Below, piece by piece: positions 1-8,948 of a stretch of DNA of 64,000 bases (position 1 is the stretch's first letter; every line of letters starts with the position of its first letter). Under the pieces are notes generated by a model. That model was not told where the DNA came from. It made no database searches and was given only the letters and a program-made list of their open reading frames with translations. This DNA comes from Photobacterium arenosum. GTDB taxonomy: Bacteria > Pseudomonadota > Gammaproteobacteria > Enterobacterales > Vibrionaceae. The DNA lies in assembly GCF_014841115.1 (NCBI RefSeq), contig NZ_JACYTP010000009.1:1-64000 (forward strand), read 5' to 3'. Made by a program: the position numbers and the translations under genes.

Positions 1-127
1 CCTCCATGCCTGCAATGGTGGCGCATACGGTCAGAAACAAAATGTCGAACAGTGGGTACGATATTTTTGCTGACTGTCGTGGGTCTTGAATAACTGAAAA
101 GAATTGAGAAAAAGCATCGATATTCAT
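1..127 (-). mobile_element. ISAs1-family transposase, N-terminal fragment cut by the window edge
   Basis: Reading leftward from an ATG at 125-127 gives 42 codons that run off the window. The product begins MNIDAFSQFF, continues IQDPRQSAKISYPLFDILFL and then shows TVCATIAGME. The DPR motif followed by YPLFDILFLTVCATIAG is the typical start of ISAs1/H-repeat transposases (the DDE_Tnp_1-associated N-terminal domain). A GGGAG ribosome binding site sits just upstream. The DDE catalytic part lies outside the window, so it cannot be said whether the element is intact. It points the same way as the hcp gene pair and begins about 50 bp after it. I could not define a terminal inverted repeat. Family assignment is by recalled motif. 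Confidence 0.75.
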
Positions 128-176
128 CAGGAACTCCCGTAAAAAAGGAGTATATGATCACAACCAGCCCAGATCG

Positions 177-524
177 TCAAACTGATCTATTTTGTTCAAA
201 AAACGTTCGTGATCTTGCCCTGGCAGTCAGCTGGCCAATCCCAGCAATTAGTCCTATACCGTATTTTCCAATTTCAATTGTCTGATCAATCAGACTCTGC
301 CTTTCTTGTCTGACATACCGGGCAACCTGATTTTTGGAGAGAATACCATTTTCATAGTCATCAACCAAACACTTGCCCAGCCATAAATACTCAGAACGGA
401 ACTGGTGTTGGATCATGGGGTTATTCAGGTGGGTTAAGCTGATCGAATTCGCCTGCCGAAGCAGGCCTCTGACAGCCAGCTTAACCTCATCGCGATCGGC
501 TTCCTGTTGAGATGCGTTGCTCAT
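177..524 (-). CDS. Hypothetical 115-aa protein downstream of hcp, possibly a truncated T6SS cargo
   Basis: The gene overlaps the end of hcp by four bases (ATGA), and AAGGAA lies about 8 nt upstream of its ATG, so it is translationally coupled to hcp. The product has a polar, charged N-terminal half with a YLWLGKCLVDDYENG stretch. It ends with a glycine-rich hydrophobic segment (IGKYGIGLIAGIGQLTARAR) and a short basic tail. That Gly-rich/GxGQ segment is loosely like the central part of Hcp-linked DUF4225-type effectors, which are much longer. It could therefore be the N-terminal remnant of such an effector cut by the adjacent insertion sequence. This is inference. It may equally be a complete small adaptor or cargo. 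No signal peptide is seen. Confidence 0.55.
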   Translation of the reverse strand: MSNASQQEADRDEVKLAVRGLLRQANSISLTHLNNPMIQHQFRSEYLWLGKCLVDDYENGILSKNQVARYVRQERQSLIDQTIEIGKYGIGLIAGIGQLTARARSRTFFEQNRSV

Positions 525-1015
525 TGCATGGCTTCCTTGACAGAATCAATCAGCCAGCTTGCATACGCGCCAGTGTTGGCAGCAACATGACGCCATTGAA
601 TGTCTTTGTAGGCAATCAGGAGTGTTTCCTGCATCTCGTCATCATTAAAGTCAACAACATGAGGCATATGCATAGATACCGATCGAATCAGTGCGCCGGT
701 TAGCTGGATTTCATAAAAAAGCTCAACACCACCCTTGGCGTTCGGTCGGTAAAATGACAGTTTGCATTTCAGTTCCTCACCATCTGAGCAGGCCTGTGCC
801 AGAATGGGGGAGCTTTTATCGACTCTTTTCACGATTTGAATCGGATGGTGAGTTGAACGGTTATCAAAGGCAATGGCGTGTGAGTAAGAAAGCACGGTAA
901 TTTCGTCCTCATGCCCTAACTGGTAAGCATTACCCATGGACAGGGGAGTGTTACACCCTTGGGTTAAGCAGCCAGTAGTTGTTCCTTCAATTGATAAATA
1001 TGCGATAGTTGCCAT
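521..1015 (-). CDS. hcp: Hcp-family type VI secretion tube protein
   Basis: Hcp forms the hexameric rings of the T6SS inner tube and carries or chaperones effectors. The product has the family layout: an N-terminal beta strand (MATIAYLSIEG), then GCNTPLSMGNAYQLGHEDEI, whose GHEDEI is highly characteristic, a middle FDKSSP-like segment (VDKSSPILAQA) and a C-terminal TLLIAYKDIQW strand. Length of 164 aa is normal. I start at the ATG at 1013-1015 because AGG is 7 nt upstream. An in-frame ATG six bases earlier is too close to it. No sheath, baseplate or VgrG gene is in the window, so this is an auxiliary or orphan hcp with one downstream partner. Convergence with guaD is separated by a terminator. 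Confidence 0.9.
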   Translation of the reverse strand: MATIAYLSIEGTTTGCLTQGCNTPLSMGNAYQLGHEDEITVLSYSHAIAFDNRSTHHPIQIVKRVDKSSPILAQACSDGEELKCKLSFYRPNAKGGVELFYEIQLTGALIRSVSMHMPHVVDFNDDEMQETLLIAYKDIQWRHVAANTGAYASWLIDSVKEAMQ

Positions 1016-1162
1016 GATCATACCTGTCGTAAAAAATCACATATTATCAATCATATATATTGACAGATAGCTGTTAAAATGACTGTGTTGGCAGTCGAAT
1101 TGACGGTTGCGACCGTAAAAAAGAAAAATGGGGGCGAGATCTAAAATTGTGTTTTCGCAGAT

Positions 1163-1212
1163 AAAAAACGCCCGTCCGCGGCGGTGTTAGAGACGTGAAT
1201 ACCGGGACGGGC
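1163..1212 (-). terminator. Rho-independent terminator of the xdh-guaD operon
   Basis: On the minus strand GCCCGTCC pairs with GGACGGGC (1205-1212 with 1170-1177) and an inner CGGT/ACCG pairing extends the stem. A run of six T follows (1163-1168 read as A on the plus strand). It lies directly beyond the guaD stop. Confidence 0.85.
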
Positions 1213-1243
1213 AAGGATAGACGCATTGTGGAGACGCGAGTTT

Positions 1244-2593
1244 TTAGCTCGCTTTTTTCTTAGTTACCATTTCTGGTTCGGTTGTGCCTTCGGCATCGTA
1301 GGCTTTTTCGCCATAGACGAAGGTTTTGCTGACGGTGCGGTCATCGCCCAGACTCATCAGCACAAAAAGTTGCTCTTCCAGCGTTTTTGCTTGCTGCATG
1401 CGGAAAGACATTAACGGTGTTGCGTGCAGATCCAGTACCACGAAATCCGCTTCTTTACCCGGTTTCAGGTTGCCGATCTTGTCGTCCAGATACAGCGCTT
1501 TGGCGCCGCCCAGGGTCGACAGATACAGGGATTTCAGCGGATGCAGTTTCTGCTGCTGTAACTGCAGAATCTTATAGGCTTCGCTCATGGTCTGAAGCAT
1601 TGAGAAACTGGTGCCGGCACCAACATCGGTTCCCATACCAACACGAATACCGTGCTGCTCCATTTTCGGCAGGTTGAACAAGCCGGAGCCAAGGAACAGG
1701 TTAGAGGTCGGACAGAAAGCAATCGCTGAGCCGGTTTCAGACAGACGTTTGCACTCACAGTCGGTCAGGTGCACACCGTGGGCAAAAACGGCCCGGTTTT
1801 TCAGCAGTTTGTAATGGTCGTACACATCTAAGTAACTGTCGCGCTCAGGGAAGAGTTCCAGCACCCACTCAATTTCTTTCTTGTTTTCAGAAAGATGAGT
1901 GTGCATATACACATCCGGATACTCTTCCAGCAGTTTGCCGACAGTCGCCAGTTGCTCGGGTGTGCTGGTTGGCGCGAAACGCGGTGTCACGGCATACAGC
2001 AAACGGTCTTTGTTGTGCCATTTTTCGATCAGCGCTTTTGAGTCCTGATAACCGGATTCCGGGGTGTCTGTCAGGTAATCCGGCGCATTGCGATCCATCA
2101 GAACTTTACCGGCTATCATGCGCAGTTTGCGTTTTTCAGCTTCTTCGAAAAACACATCAACAGATTCTTTATGCACTGTACCGAAAACCAGGGCGGTGGT
2201 TGTCCCGTTGCTGGCCAGCTCATCAAAGAAAATGTTGGCGACCTGGCGTGCATACACCGGGTTTTTGAACTTCAGTTCTTCCGGGAAAGTGTAGTTTTCC
2301 AGCCAGTCTAGCAACTGCTCGCCGTAAGAGGCGATCATGCCGGTTTGCGGATAGTGAATATGGGTATCAATAAAACCGGCAGTGATCAGCTTGTGCTCAT
2401 ATTGCGTGACGGACATTCCGGACGGGTGGCGAGCCAGTACCTCGTCAGCCGGACCCACATCCAGAATGTGGCCGTTCTCAACCACCAGAACACCGTCTTC
2501 AAAAAATTCAAAGCTGTTATCAAGGCCGACTTCCTGGGGATCGGCAATGCTGTGTAAAATCGCTGAGCGATAAGCCGTGCGTTGTAATGTCAT
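1244..2593 (-). CDS. guaD: Guanine deaminase
   Basis: Converts guanine to xanthine and ammonia in the cytosol, supplying substrate to the xanthine dehydrogenase encoded upstream in the same operon. The 449-aa protein is an amidohydrolase-fold enzyme of the usual length for bacterial GuaD. Metal and catalytic motifs are all present: DTHIHYPQ (H78, H80), HTHLSENK (H231, H233), FAHGVHL (H272) and GTDVGAGTS (D323). The segment LFLGSGLFN is also typical of guanine deaminase rather than of other amidohydrolases. It is the last gene of the leftward xdhA-xdhB-xdhC-guaD group, 24 bp after xdhC, and is followed by a strong terminator. Substrate assignment rests on motifs plus the operon and is strong. 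Confidence 0.93.
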   Translation of the reverse strand: MTLQRTAYRSAILHSIADPQEVGLDNSFEFFEDGVLVVENGHILDVGPADEVLARHPSGMSVTQYEHKLITAGFIDTHIHYPQTGMIASYGEQLLDWLENYTFPEELKFKNPVYARQVANIFFDELASNGTTTALVFGTVHKESVDVFFEEAEKRKLRMIAGKVLMDRNAPDYLTDTPESGYQDSKALIEKWHNKDRLLYAVTPRFAPTSTPEQLATVGKLLEEYPDVYMHTHLSENKKEIEWVLELFPERDSYLDVYDHYKLLKNRAVFAHGVHLTDCECKRLSETGSAIAFCPTSNLFLGSGLFNLPKMEQHGIRVGMGTDVGAGTSFSMLQTMSEAYKILQLQQQKLHPLKSLYLSTLGGAKALYLDDKIGNLKPGKEADFVVLDLHATPLMSFRMQQAKTLEEQLFVLMSLGDDRTVSKTFVYGEKAYDAEGTTEPEMVTKKKAS

Positions 2594-2617
2594 GTATTTA
2601 TCCTTCGTTAATCGCTG

Positions 2618-3460
2618 TCAGGCGACTTGATTGTCGGGGCTGTCATTGGGCTCTGTGGCAGCAGAGTCCTCGCGTTTATCGGCCAGGGTTTCGCCCTGAT
2701 AGTGGGCGATCAGCTCGCCCGCGACGGAAACCGCAATTTCTGCCGGATGCTTACCCTTGACGGCATCAATGCCAATCGGGCAGACCATACGCCGTATGGT
2801 TTCATCATCGTAGCCGCGTTGTGACAGTCGATAATCAAACTTCTTCCTCTTGGTCAGCGACCCTATCATGCCAAAATAGGCAGTATCATTTCTGTTGAGG
2901 ATTTCCCTTGCCAGCTCAAAATCCAGCTGATGATTATGGGTCATCACCAGATAATAACTGTTGGCAGGCATATCGCGGATATCGCCAACCGGATCATCAG
3001 ACACCAGTTTGGTCACACCGAGTGGCAGCTCGGCAGGGAATTCACTTTCCCGCTGATCGATCCAGGTCACACGAAAAGGCAATGTACTGACAATATGAAT
3101 TAATGCTTTCGCAACATGACCTGCACCAAAAAGCACCAGATGGTGTTGTTGCTGGCCAATCGGCTCCAGGCTCAGGGTGGCCATGCCACCGCAGCACTGA
3201 CCGAGTCTGGCACCTAAATTGAAGTGCTCAACTCGCGGGTGTCTGTCTCCGGTCAGCAGCATTTCCCGTGCCAGTTTGATCGCTTTGTGCTCAAGATGGC
3301 CGCCGCCAATGGTGGCGATGATCTCGTTACGGGTCACCAGCATTTTGGTACCGGCATCGCGGGGTACTGAGCCCCGATCAGCCAGCACAGTGACCATGAC
3401 ACAAGGTTCACCACGTTGATCCAGTTCAGCCAGGGCATGAATCCAGTTGTCTTTAAACAT
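2618..3460 (-). CDS. xdhC: Xanthine dehydrogenase accessory protein XdhC
   Basis: XdhC binds molybdenum cofactor, supports its sulfuration and hands it to the large subunit XdhB. It is not part of the final enzyme. The 280-aa product has the N-terminal XdhC/CoxI domain (around residues 12-75, with GSVPRDAGTKMLV and GGGHLEHKA) and a Rossmann domain beginning LFGAGHVAKAL at about 110. A CCGG motif near residue 89 and the conserved MTHNHQLDFEL region are present. It lies between xdhB (about 55 bp upstream) and guaD, the usual order in gammaproteobacteria. Nothing looks disrupted. The C-terminal 20 residues are polar and probably disordered. Confidence 0.93.
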   Translation of the reverse strand: MFKDNWIHALAELDQRGEPCVMVTVLADRGSVPRDAGTKMLVTRNEIIATIGGGHLEHKAIKLAREMLLTGDRHPRVEHFNLGARLGQCCGGMATLSLEPIGQQQHHLVLFGAGHVAKALIHIVSTLPFRVTWIDQRESEFPAELPLGVTKLVSDDPVGDIRDMPANSYYLVMTHNHQLDFELAREILNRNDTAYFGMIGSLTKRKKFDYRLSQRGYDDETIRRMVCPIGIDAVKGKHPAEIAVSVAGELIAHYQGETLADKREDSAATEPNDSPDNQVA

Positions 3461-3516
3461 CGCGCTTTCCTCATCAGGCGAGCCCGAAGGCCCGCCATAT
3501 ACTACTTTTGGCTGTT

Positions 3517-5940
3517 TTACTGGGCTTGTTCACTGGTTGCTGTCTCGGCCTCTTCTTTTTTCCTGCGACTCAGGAAAGGTTGAGACGAAGACGGTTGCAC
3601 TTCGTTGATTGCCCAGAGAACGCGCTCTGGTGTTGCAGGGGTATCCAGTTTGACCAGCGCACCCGGCTCGGCAACCGAACGGATGGCATCTTTAATGGCA
3701 CTCCAGACCGACATACCCAGCATGAACGGCGGTTCACCCACGGCTTTTGAGTTGAAGACTGTGTCTTCAGGGTTACTGCGGTTTTCCAGCAGATGCGTGC
3801 GGAAATCAATCGGCATATCGGCAATGGCCGGGATCTTGTAGCTCGCCGGGCCGCTGGTCATCAGACGTCCCTGATCGTTCCACACCAGCTCTTCTGTGGT
3901 CAGCCAGCCCACACCCTGAATAAAGCCACCTTCAACCTGGCCGATATCAATGGCCGGGTTCAGAGATGCCCCTACATCATGCAGTATGTCAGCACGCAGG
4001 ATCTTGTATTCACCGGTCAGGGTATCCAGTACCACTTCGGCACAGGCTGCACCGTAGGCGTAGTAGTAGAATGGGCGACCGCGGGCTTTCTCATGATCGT
4101 AGTAAATCTTAGGTGTGCGGTAGAACCCTGTGCTCGACAGCGAAACCTGATTGAAGTAAGCCATCTGAATGATTTCTTCAAAGGTTTTCAGTTCTTCACG
4201 GATTTGCACCAGGCCGTTTTTAAAGATCACTTCTTCCGGTGTGACTTTAAAATGGCTGCAGGCAAAGTCGATCAGGCGCTGTTTGATGGTCAGGGCGGCA
4301 TTCTGCGCCGCTTTACCGTTCAGGTCGGCACCTGAGGAGGCTGCCGTTGGCGAGGTGTTCGGTACTTTGTCGGTGTTGGTCGCCGTGATCTGAATCCGGT
4401 CGATATCCACCTGGAACACTTCAGCCACTACCTGAGCCACTTTGATATTCAGGCCCTGACCCATTTCAGTACCACCGTGGTTGAGGTGAATACTGCCATC
4501 GGTGTAGATGTGGATCAGTGCACCTGCCTGGTTCAGGAAGGTGGCTGTGAAGGAGATACCGAATTTAACCGGTGTCAGTGCCAGGCCTTTTTTCAGTATC
4601 GGGCTGGTTTTATTGAACTCGGTAATGGCTTTACGGCGCGCTTTATACTCACTGCTGGCTTCCAGCTGCTCGGTAATGTCATGAATGAAGTTGTCTTCCA
4701 CTTTCTGATAGTAGTGGGTGACATTGCGATCCTCATGGCCGTAATAGTTCACCTTGCGCACATCCAGCGGATCTTTACCCAGATGCTGGGCAATTTCGTC
4801 CATGATGTGTTCTATGGTCATCATGCCCTGCGGGCCACCGAAACCACGGTAGGCGGTATTCGACGCTGTATTGGTTTTACAGCGGTGACCTGTCACTGTG
4901 GCATCGCCTAAATAGTAGGCGTTGTCAGAGTGGAACATGGCACGGTCCACGATAGAGTTAGACAGATCCGGTGAATAACCACAGTTACCAGATACCGTAA
5001 TATCAATACCGTGGATCCGGCCGTCATCATCAAAACCGACTTTGTACTGGTTGAAGAACGGGTGACGTTTACCCGTCATGACCATGTCTTCCATACGTGG
5101 CAGACGCATTTTGGTCGGGCGGCCGGTCAGGTGTGCAATTACAGCAGCCAGACACGCCGGGCTTGCCGCCTGCGTTTCTTTACCACCGAAACCGCCACCC
5201 ATGCGGCGCATGTCGATCACCACTTTGTGCATAGGGACGCCCAGCACTTCAGCGACCAGTTTTTGCACTTCAGTAGGGTTCTGGGTAGAGGTGTACACTA
5301 TCATGCCGCCGTCTTCGGTTGGCATTACAGAGCTGACCTGGGTTTCCAGATAGAAGTGTTCCTGACCGCCGATATGCAGATCGCCTTCCAGCACGTGCTT
5401 CGCACTCGCCAGTGCGCCTTCGGAGTCACCGCGCTTGTGCTGGTGACTGCCTGAGACGAAGTGTTTCTTGGCCAGTGCCTCTTCAACATCCAATACGGCT
5501 TCCAGTGGTTCGTATTCGATGATGGCCGCCTGAGCGGCTTTGCGGGCAGTTTCCATATCATTGGCGGCTACTGCAATGACTGGCTGGCCATAGAATTCAA
5601 CAATGCCGTCTGCCAGCAATGGATCACCCGGCAATACTGCACCTATGTCCAGTTGTCCCGGTACATCTTTGCTGGTGATGGCAATGGCGACGCCTTCAAA
5701 GGCGTAACACGGGCTGACATCCAGCTTGGTAATTTTGGCGTGCGCGTAGGTACTGGTACGAGCATACACGTGTAATTGGTTGGGAAATTCCAGCCGGTCA
5801 TCAATGTAAACGGCTTCGCCAGTCACCTGTTTGGCAGCGCTGTCATGCTTTACGCTTTTACCCACGCCGGAAGTCAGATTCTGCGCGAATTTCGCCACCA
5901 TTTCATCGTGACTCAATGTGTTATGGTGATGATTAGACAT
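3517..5940 (-). CDS. xdhB: Xanthine dehydrogenase large (molybdopterin-binding) subunit
   Basis: This subunit carries the molybdopterin cofactor and oxidises hypoxanthine and xanthine to urate. The 807-aa sequence shows the family hallmarks in order: an aldehyde oxidase/xanthine dehydrogenase a/b hammerhead domain (about 30-150), GGGFGGKE at 248-255, RGFGGPQG at 365-372, GGTEMGQGL near 490, and GEPPFMLG near residue 740, which contains the catalytic glutamate. Length matches XdhB proteins of two-subunit bacterial enzymes. Its start overlaps the end of xdhA by 8 bp, consistent with coupled translation and a fixed subunit ratio. The C-terminal 30 residues are a Ser/Glu-rich tail without assigned role. 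Confidence 0.95.
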   Translation of the reverse strand: MSNHHHNTLSHDEMVAKFAQNLTSGVGKSVKHDSAAKQVTGEAVYIDDRLEFPNQLHVYARTSTYAHAKITKLDVSPCYAFEGVAIAITSKDVPGQLDIGAVLPGDPLLADGIVEFYGQPVIAVAANDMETARKAAQAAIIEYEPLEAVLDVEEALAKKHFVSGSHQHKRGDSEGALASAKHVLEGDLHIGGQEHFYLETQVSSVMPTEDGGMIVYTSTQNPTEVQKLVAEVLGVPMHKVVIDMRRMGGGFGGKETQAASPACLAAVIAHLTGRPTKMRLPRMEDMVMTGKRHPFFNQYKVGFDDDGRIHGIDITVSGNCGYSPDLSNSIVDRAMFHSDNAYYLGDATVTGHRCKTNTASNTAYRGFGGPQGMMTIEHIMDEIAQHLGKDPLDVRKVNYYGHEDRNVTHYYQKVEDNFIHDITEQLEASSEYKARRKAITEFNKTSPILKKGLALTPVKFGISFTATFLNQAGALIHIYTDGSIHLNHGGTEMGQGLNIKVAQVVAEVFQVDIDRIQITATNTDKVPNTSPTAASSGADLNGKAAQNAALTIKQRLIDFACSHFKVTPEEVIFKNGLVQIREELKTFEEIIQMAYFNQVSLSSTGFYRTPKIYYDHEKARGRPFYYYAYGAACAEVVLDTLTGEYKILRADILHDVGASLNPAIDIGQVEGGFIQGVGWLTTEELVWNDQGRLMTSGPASYKIPAIADMPIDFRTHLLENRSNPEDTVFNSKAVGEPPFMLGMSVWSAIKDAIRSVAEPGALVKLDTPATPERVLWAINEVQPSSSQPFLSRRKKEEAETATSEQAQ

Positions 5941-7381
5941 AAGCAGTTACCCTTGTTTCAATTTGGCCGTTGGACTGTTGTTCGAGATAGAAACGGTGCA
6001 GCATGTTCGCGGCCGTTAATGCACGATATTCCTTGCTGGCCCGGAAATCAGACAGCGGCTCGAAATCGTCAGACAGCGCAGCCATCGCGGTCTTGACCGT
6101 CTCCAGATTCCACTTCTGACCAACCAGTGCGGCTTCGCAGTTGGCGGCTCGTTTTGGCACTGCCGCCATACCACCGAAAGCAATACGGGCATCAGCCACT
6201 TTTCCGTCATCGCTCAACGCAATAGTGAACGCACCACAGACGGCGGAAATATCATCGTCCAGACGCTTCGACAGTTTGTAAGCCCGGAACTGGCTGCCAA
6301 TCACAGGCTTAGGCACAATGATTTTCTCGATGAACTCGGAAGGCTGCTGCGCTGTGACTTTATAACTGATGAAGTAGTCTTCCAGCGGCATGGTGCGGCG
6401 GTCGTTACCACGACGCAGCACGATCTGCGCATTCAAGGCAATCAGCAGTGGCGGACTGTCTCCGATTGGCGACGCATTCGCCACGTTACCGCCGATTGTG
6501 CCCTGGTTGCGTACTTGCAGAGAAGCAAAGCGGTGCAGCAGTTCTCCGAAATCCGGATAGTACTTTTTCAGTGTGGCATAACAGTCGGAAATCGGCAGGT
6601 TTGCACCAATTTCAATGCTGCTTTCAGTTTCGGTCAGGATCTTCATATCGCTGACCAGACCCACGTTGATCAGTTTATCGATCGGACGGTGGAACTGAGT
6701 GACTTCCAAAGCCAGATCTGTACCACCAGCAACCATACGGGCATCCGGGTGCGTCAGCAGCAGGTTGGCCAGTTCATCGCCAGAGGTTGGTGAGAAGCCA
6801 TACTGGCCTTCAAACTTCAGTGTTGCATTGGACAGATTGATTTTCGACAGCTTGGCAACCGTCTGGCGCTCCAGCTCTGCGAACTGGTCCATCAGCTGCT
6901 CTTCCTGGCTTAGCGACAGGGCAGCATCAACGATAGGGCGATAACCGGTACAACGGCATAAGTTGCCCGCTAACGCTTCCATGACATCTTCTTTATCTGC
7001 AGCCGGCTTGTTTTTGCTCAGCGCAAACATCGACATAATAAAGCCTGGTGTACAGTAGCCACATTGTGAACCGTGGTATTCGACCATGGCTTGCTGAACA
7101 GGGTGGAGCTGCTTGTTGGCATTCTGCAGATCTTCAACCGTAATCAGCTGCTTGCCATGCAGAGAAGATACAAACGTCAGGCAAGAGTTGACTGAGCGGT
7201 ATTGCAGTTTTCCGTCGACAAGTTCACCCAGCACTACGGTGCAGGCACCGCAGTCACCAGAGCCACAACCTTCCTTGGTGCCTGTTTTCTTTACATGGGT
7301 ACGCAGGTAGTTCAGTACCGTCATATTCGGGGAAACATGCTCTTCTTCCCGAATGTCCTGGTTTAACAAAAAAGTAATCAA
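5933..7381 (-). CDS. xdhA: Xanthine dehydrogenase small subunit (2Fe-2S and FAD)
   Basis: Electron-transfer subunit that passes electrons from the molybdenum site to NAD. The 482-aa protein has a plant-type 2Fe-2S domain with C39, C44, C47 and C67. A second 2Fe-2S domain follows with C107, C110, C142 and C144 (CGYC and CRC). A FAD-binding domain spans about 180-365, with VAGGTDLALE and TIGGNVANASPIGD, followed by the CO dehydrogenase flavoprotein C-terminal domain. The start codon is TTG at 7379-7381, supported by AGGAGGT a few bases upstream. It is first in the operon. Two matching inverted repeats lie 25-70 bp upstream and probably form its operator. Confidence 0.95.
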   Translation of the reverse strand: MITFLLNQDIREEEHVSPNMTVLNYLRTHVKKTGTKEGCGSGDCGACTVVLGELVDGKLQYRSVNSCLTFVSSLHGKQLITVEDLQNANKQLHPVQQAMVEYHGSQCGYCTPGFIMSMFALSKNKPAADKEDVMEALAGNLCRCTGYRPIVDAALSLSQEEQLMDQFAELERQTVAKLSKINLSNATLKFEGQYGFSPTSGDELANLLLTHPDARMVAGGTDLALEVTQFHRPIDKLINVGLVSDMKILTETESSIEIGANLPISDCYATLKKYYPDFGELLHRFASLQVRNQGTIGGNVANASPIGDSPPLLIALNAQIVLRRGNDRRTMPLEDYFISYKVTAQQPSEFIEKIIVPKPVIGSQFRAYKLSKRLDDDISAVCGAFTIALSDDGKVADARIAFGGMAAVPKRAANCEAALVGQKWNLETVKTAMAALSDDFEPLSDFRASKEYRALTAANMLHRFYLEQQSNGQIETRVTAYV

Positions 7382-7404
7382 GTGACCTCCTCACAGGCTC
7401 ATGA

Positions 7405-7449
7405 TCTGACCTATAAGTCAATTCTGGATATACTTGACCCAGTAGTCAA
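7405..7449 (-). promoter_or_regulatory. Two matching inverted repeats upstream of xdhA, probable operator
   Basis: Two 16-bp elements have the same shape: CTGACCTATAAGTCAA at 7406-7421 and TTGACCCAGTAGTCAA at 7434-7449, both fitting YTGACC-N4-AGTCAA. They sit just before the xdhA start. The second resembles the recalled RutR-type TetR operator TTGACCAnnTGGTCAA at the arms, though not at the centre. The binding protein is unknown and no TetR regulator gene is nearby. Confidence 0.5.
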
Positions 7450-8280
7450 CTTTTGTGTTAACGCTGTGTGACAGACCAGCTTGAGTGAAAAAATACAGTT
7501 AACTCTTTTTAATCAATATGTTGCTTCATTTTTGTGCTGTTGTGGCATACCCTCTGTGTCAAATTTGTTTCTAAATGTTGTGATATAGGTAACAAGTCAT
7601 GGTTTTGATATCACTGTCACCAATTAAACGGAATCTTCATCTGTAAATTTTAGTATTTATTGGTGGAATGTGCTGAGTGATAGGTGTGAGATTGTTTGTG
7701 GTTGGCGATATTAACTTATTGATATATATGGAAATAGAATGATTTTCTGCCAATTGGGCTTTAATATAGAGACTCTGTGATCTGACAAGCTTTTTTACGG
7801 TAGCAAGCCGTATCCAACCACCGGGCTGAACTAAACTGAAGTGAAGGCAGAGCTGTAATGAGGGACTAGACTGTGCAGAGTACCGGCTTTGCCGGGCGGT
7901 GTGTTTTTTAACAGTTGCAGTGGTACGGATGTTAATCGCCTGTGAAAAGAAAGCCTTCGTCATCAAACAGGCTGAAATAGATAAATCAGAGCATGAGTAT
8001 AAATGTGATGAATGAATATGGGAGTAGCATTTTTTTATTTTGTGGATTATAACAGCCCGGTAATACTGAATATTATTCTGCACTGCTTCATAGGTTACTG
8101 TCCCTGTATATTTTTGACTTAACAGGCTGAAACAGGATGTTTTCATCCGTTTATGTGGCTTAATACGATGAGTAATTCGTGTGCTTTTACACATAAACAG
8201 TCTGTGAGAACATTCCAAGTTCAGGCAAAATTGGGTACTATCAGCAAAAGTTATCCCGCCAATTCCGGCAGGGTGCAGAG
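7450..8280. other. Long AT-rich stretch without a convincing gene
   Basis: About 0.9 kb between the divergent xdhA and uvrY starts. It must hold both promoters. I see one short GC-rich hairpin, CCGGC-TTT-GCCGG at about 7882-7894, followed by GCGGTGTGTTTTTTAAC, which could be a terminator or the end of a small RNA on the plus strand. A leftward open frame through most of the region lacks any recognisable domain and overlaps the uvrY start, so I do not annotate it. Confidence 0.4.
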
Positions 8281-8303
8281 CCAAATCATATTGGAGATAC
8301 AGC

Positions 8304-8948
8304 TTGATCAATGTATTCCTTGTAGATGATCACGAACTGGTTCGCACAGGGATCCGACGTCTTCTGGAAGATGTCCGTGGTATTAAAGTGGTAGGGGAAG
8401 CCATCAGTGGTGAGGACGCCGTAAAGTGGTGTCGAAACGAGCATGCCGACATAATCCTGATGGATATGAATATGCCTGGCATTGGTGGGCTGGAAGCGAC
8501 ACGAAAGATCCTTCGCTTCAATCCGGATGTGAAGATTATCGTGCTGACTGTCCATACGGAAAACCCATTCCCGACTAAAGTGATGCAAGCCGGCGCTTGT
8601 GGTTACCTGACCAAAGGTGCAGGTGCCGATGAAATGGTCAACGCTATTCGCACAGTCAATAGTGGTCAGCGTTATATTTCACCGGAAATTGCACAACAAA
8701 TGGCGCTGAGCCAGTTTGCATCCAACTCAGAGAACCCGTTTAAGGATTTGTCTGAGCGTGAATTACAAATCATGATGATGATTACCAAAGGCCAGAAAGT
8801 GACCGAGATTTCTGAGCAGCTGAACTTAAGCCCTAAAACGGTAAACAGCTACCGTTATCGCTTGTTCAATAAGCTGGATATCAATGGTGATGTCGAACTG
8901 ACCCACCTCGCAATTCGTCATGGCATGTTAGACACAGAGACCTTGTAG
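8304..8948 (+). CDS. uvrY: Response regulator UvrY/GacA/VarA
   Basis: Response regulator of the BarA/UvrY (GacS/GacA, VarS/VarA) system. In relatives it switches on CsrB-type small RNAs that titrate CsrA, controlling virulence, carbon storage and quorum-sensing output. The 214-aa protein has a receiver domain (about 1-120; VDDHELVR at the start, phosphorylatable D54 in LMDMNMPG, and K in YLTKGAG) and a LuxR-type helix-turn-helix (about 145-205; [12 protein letters not shown] and [14 protein letters not shown]). The start is TTG, set by the alignment to MINV and by GGAG 8 nt upstream. The stop overlaps the uvrC start by one base, so the two genes are co-expressed. This is the classic gammaproteobacterial uvrY-uvrC arrangement. 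Confidence 0.96.
   Translation: MINVFLVDDHELVRTGIRRLLEDVRGIKVVGEAISGEDAVKWCRNEHADIILMDMNMPGIGGLEATRKILRFNPDVKIIVLTVHTENPFPTKVMQAGACGYLTKGAGADEMVNAIRTVNSGQRYISPEIAQQMALSQFASNSENPFKDLSERELQIMMMITKGQKVTEISEQLNLSPKTVNSYRYRLFNKLDINGDVELTHLAIRHGMLDTETL

Noticed and set aside
7637..8311. Leftward 224-codon open frame upstream of uvrY
   Set aside because: No recognisable domain, a composition rich in Ser, Thr, His and Ile as expected from AT-rich non-coding DNA, no good ribosome binding site, and overlap with the uvrY start.
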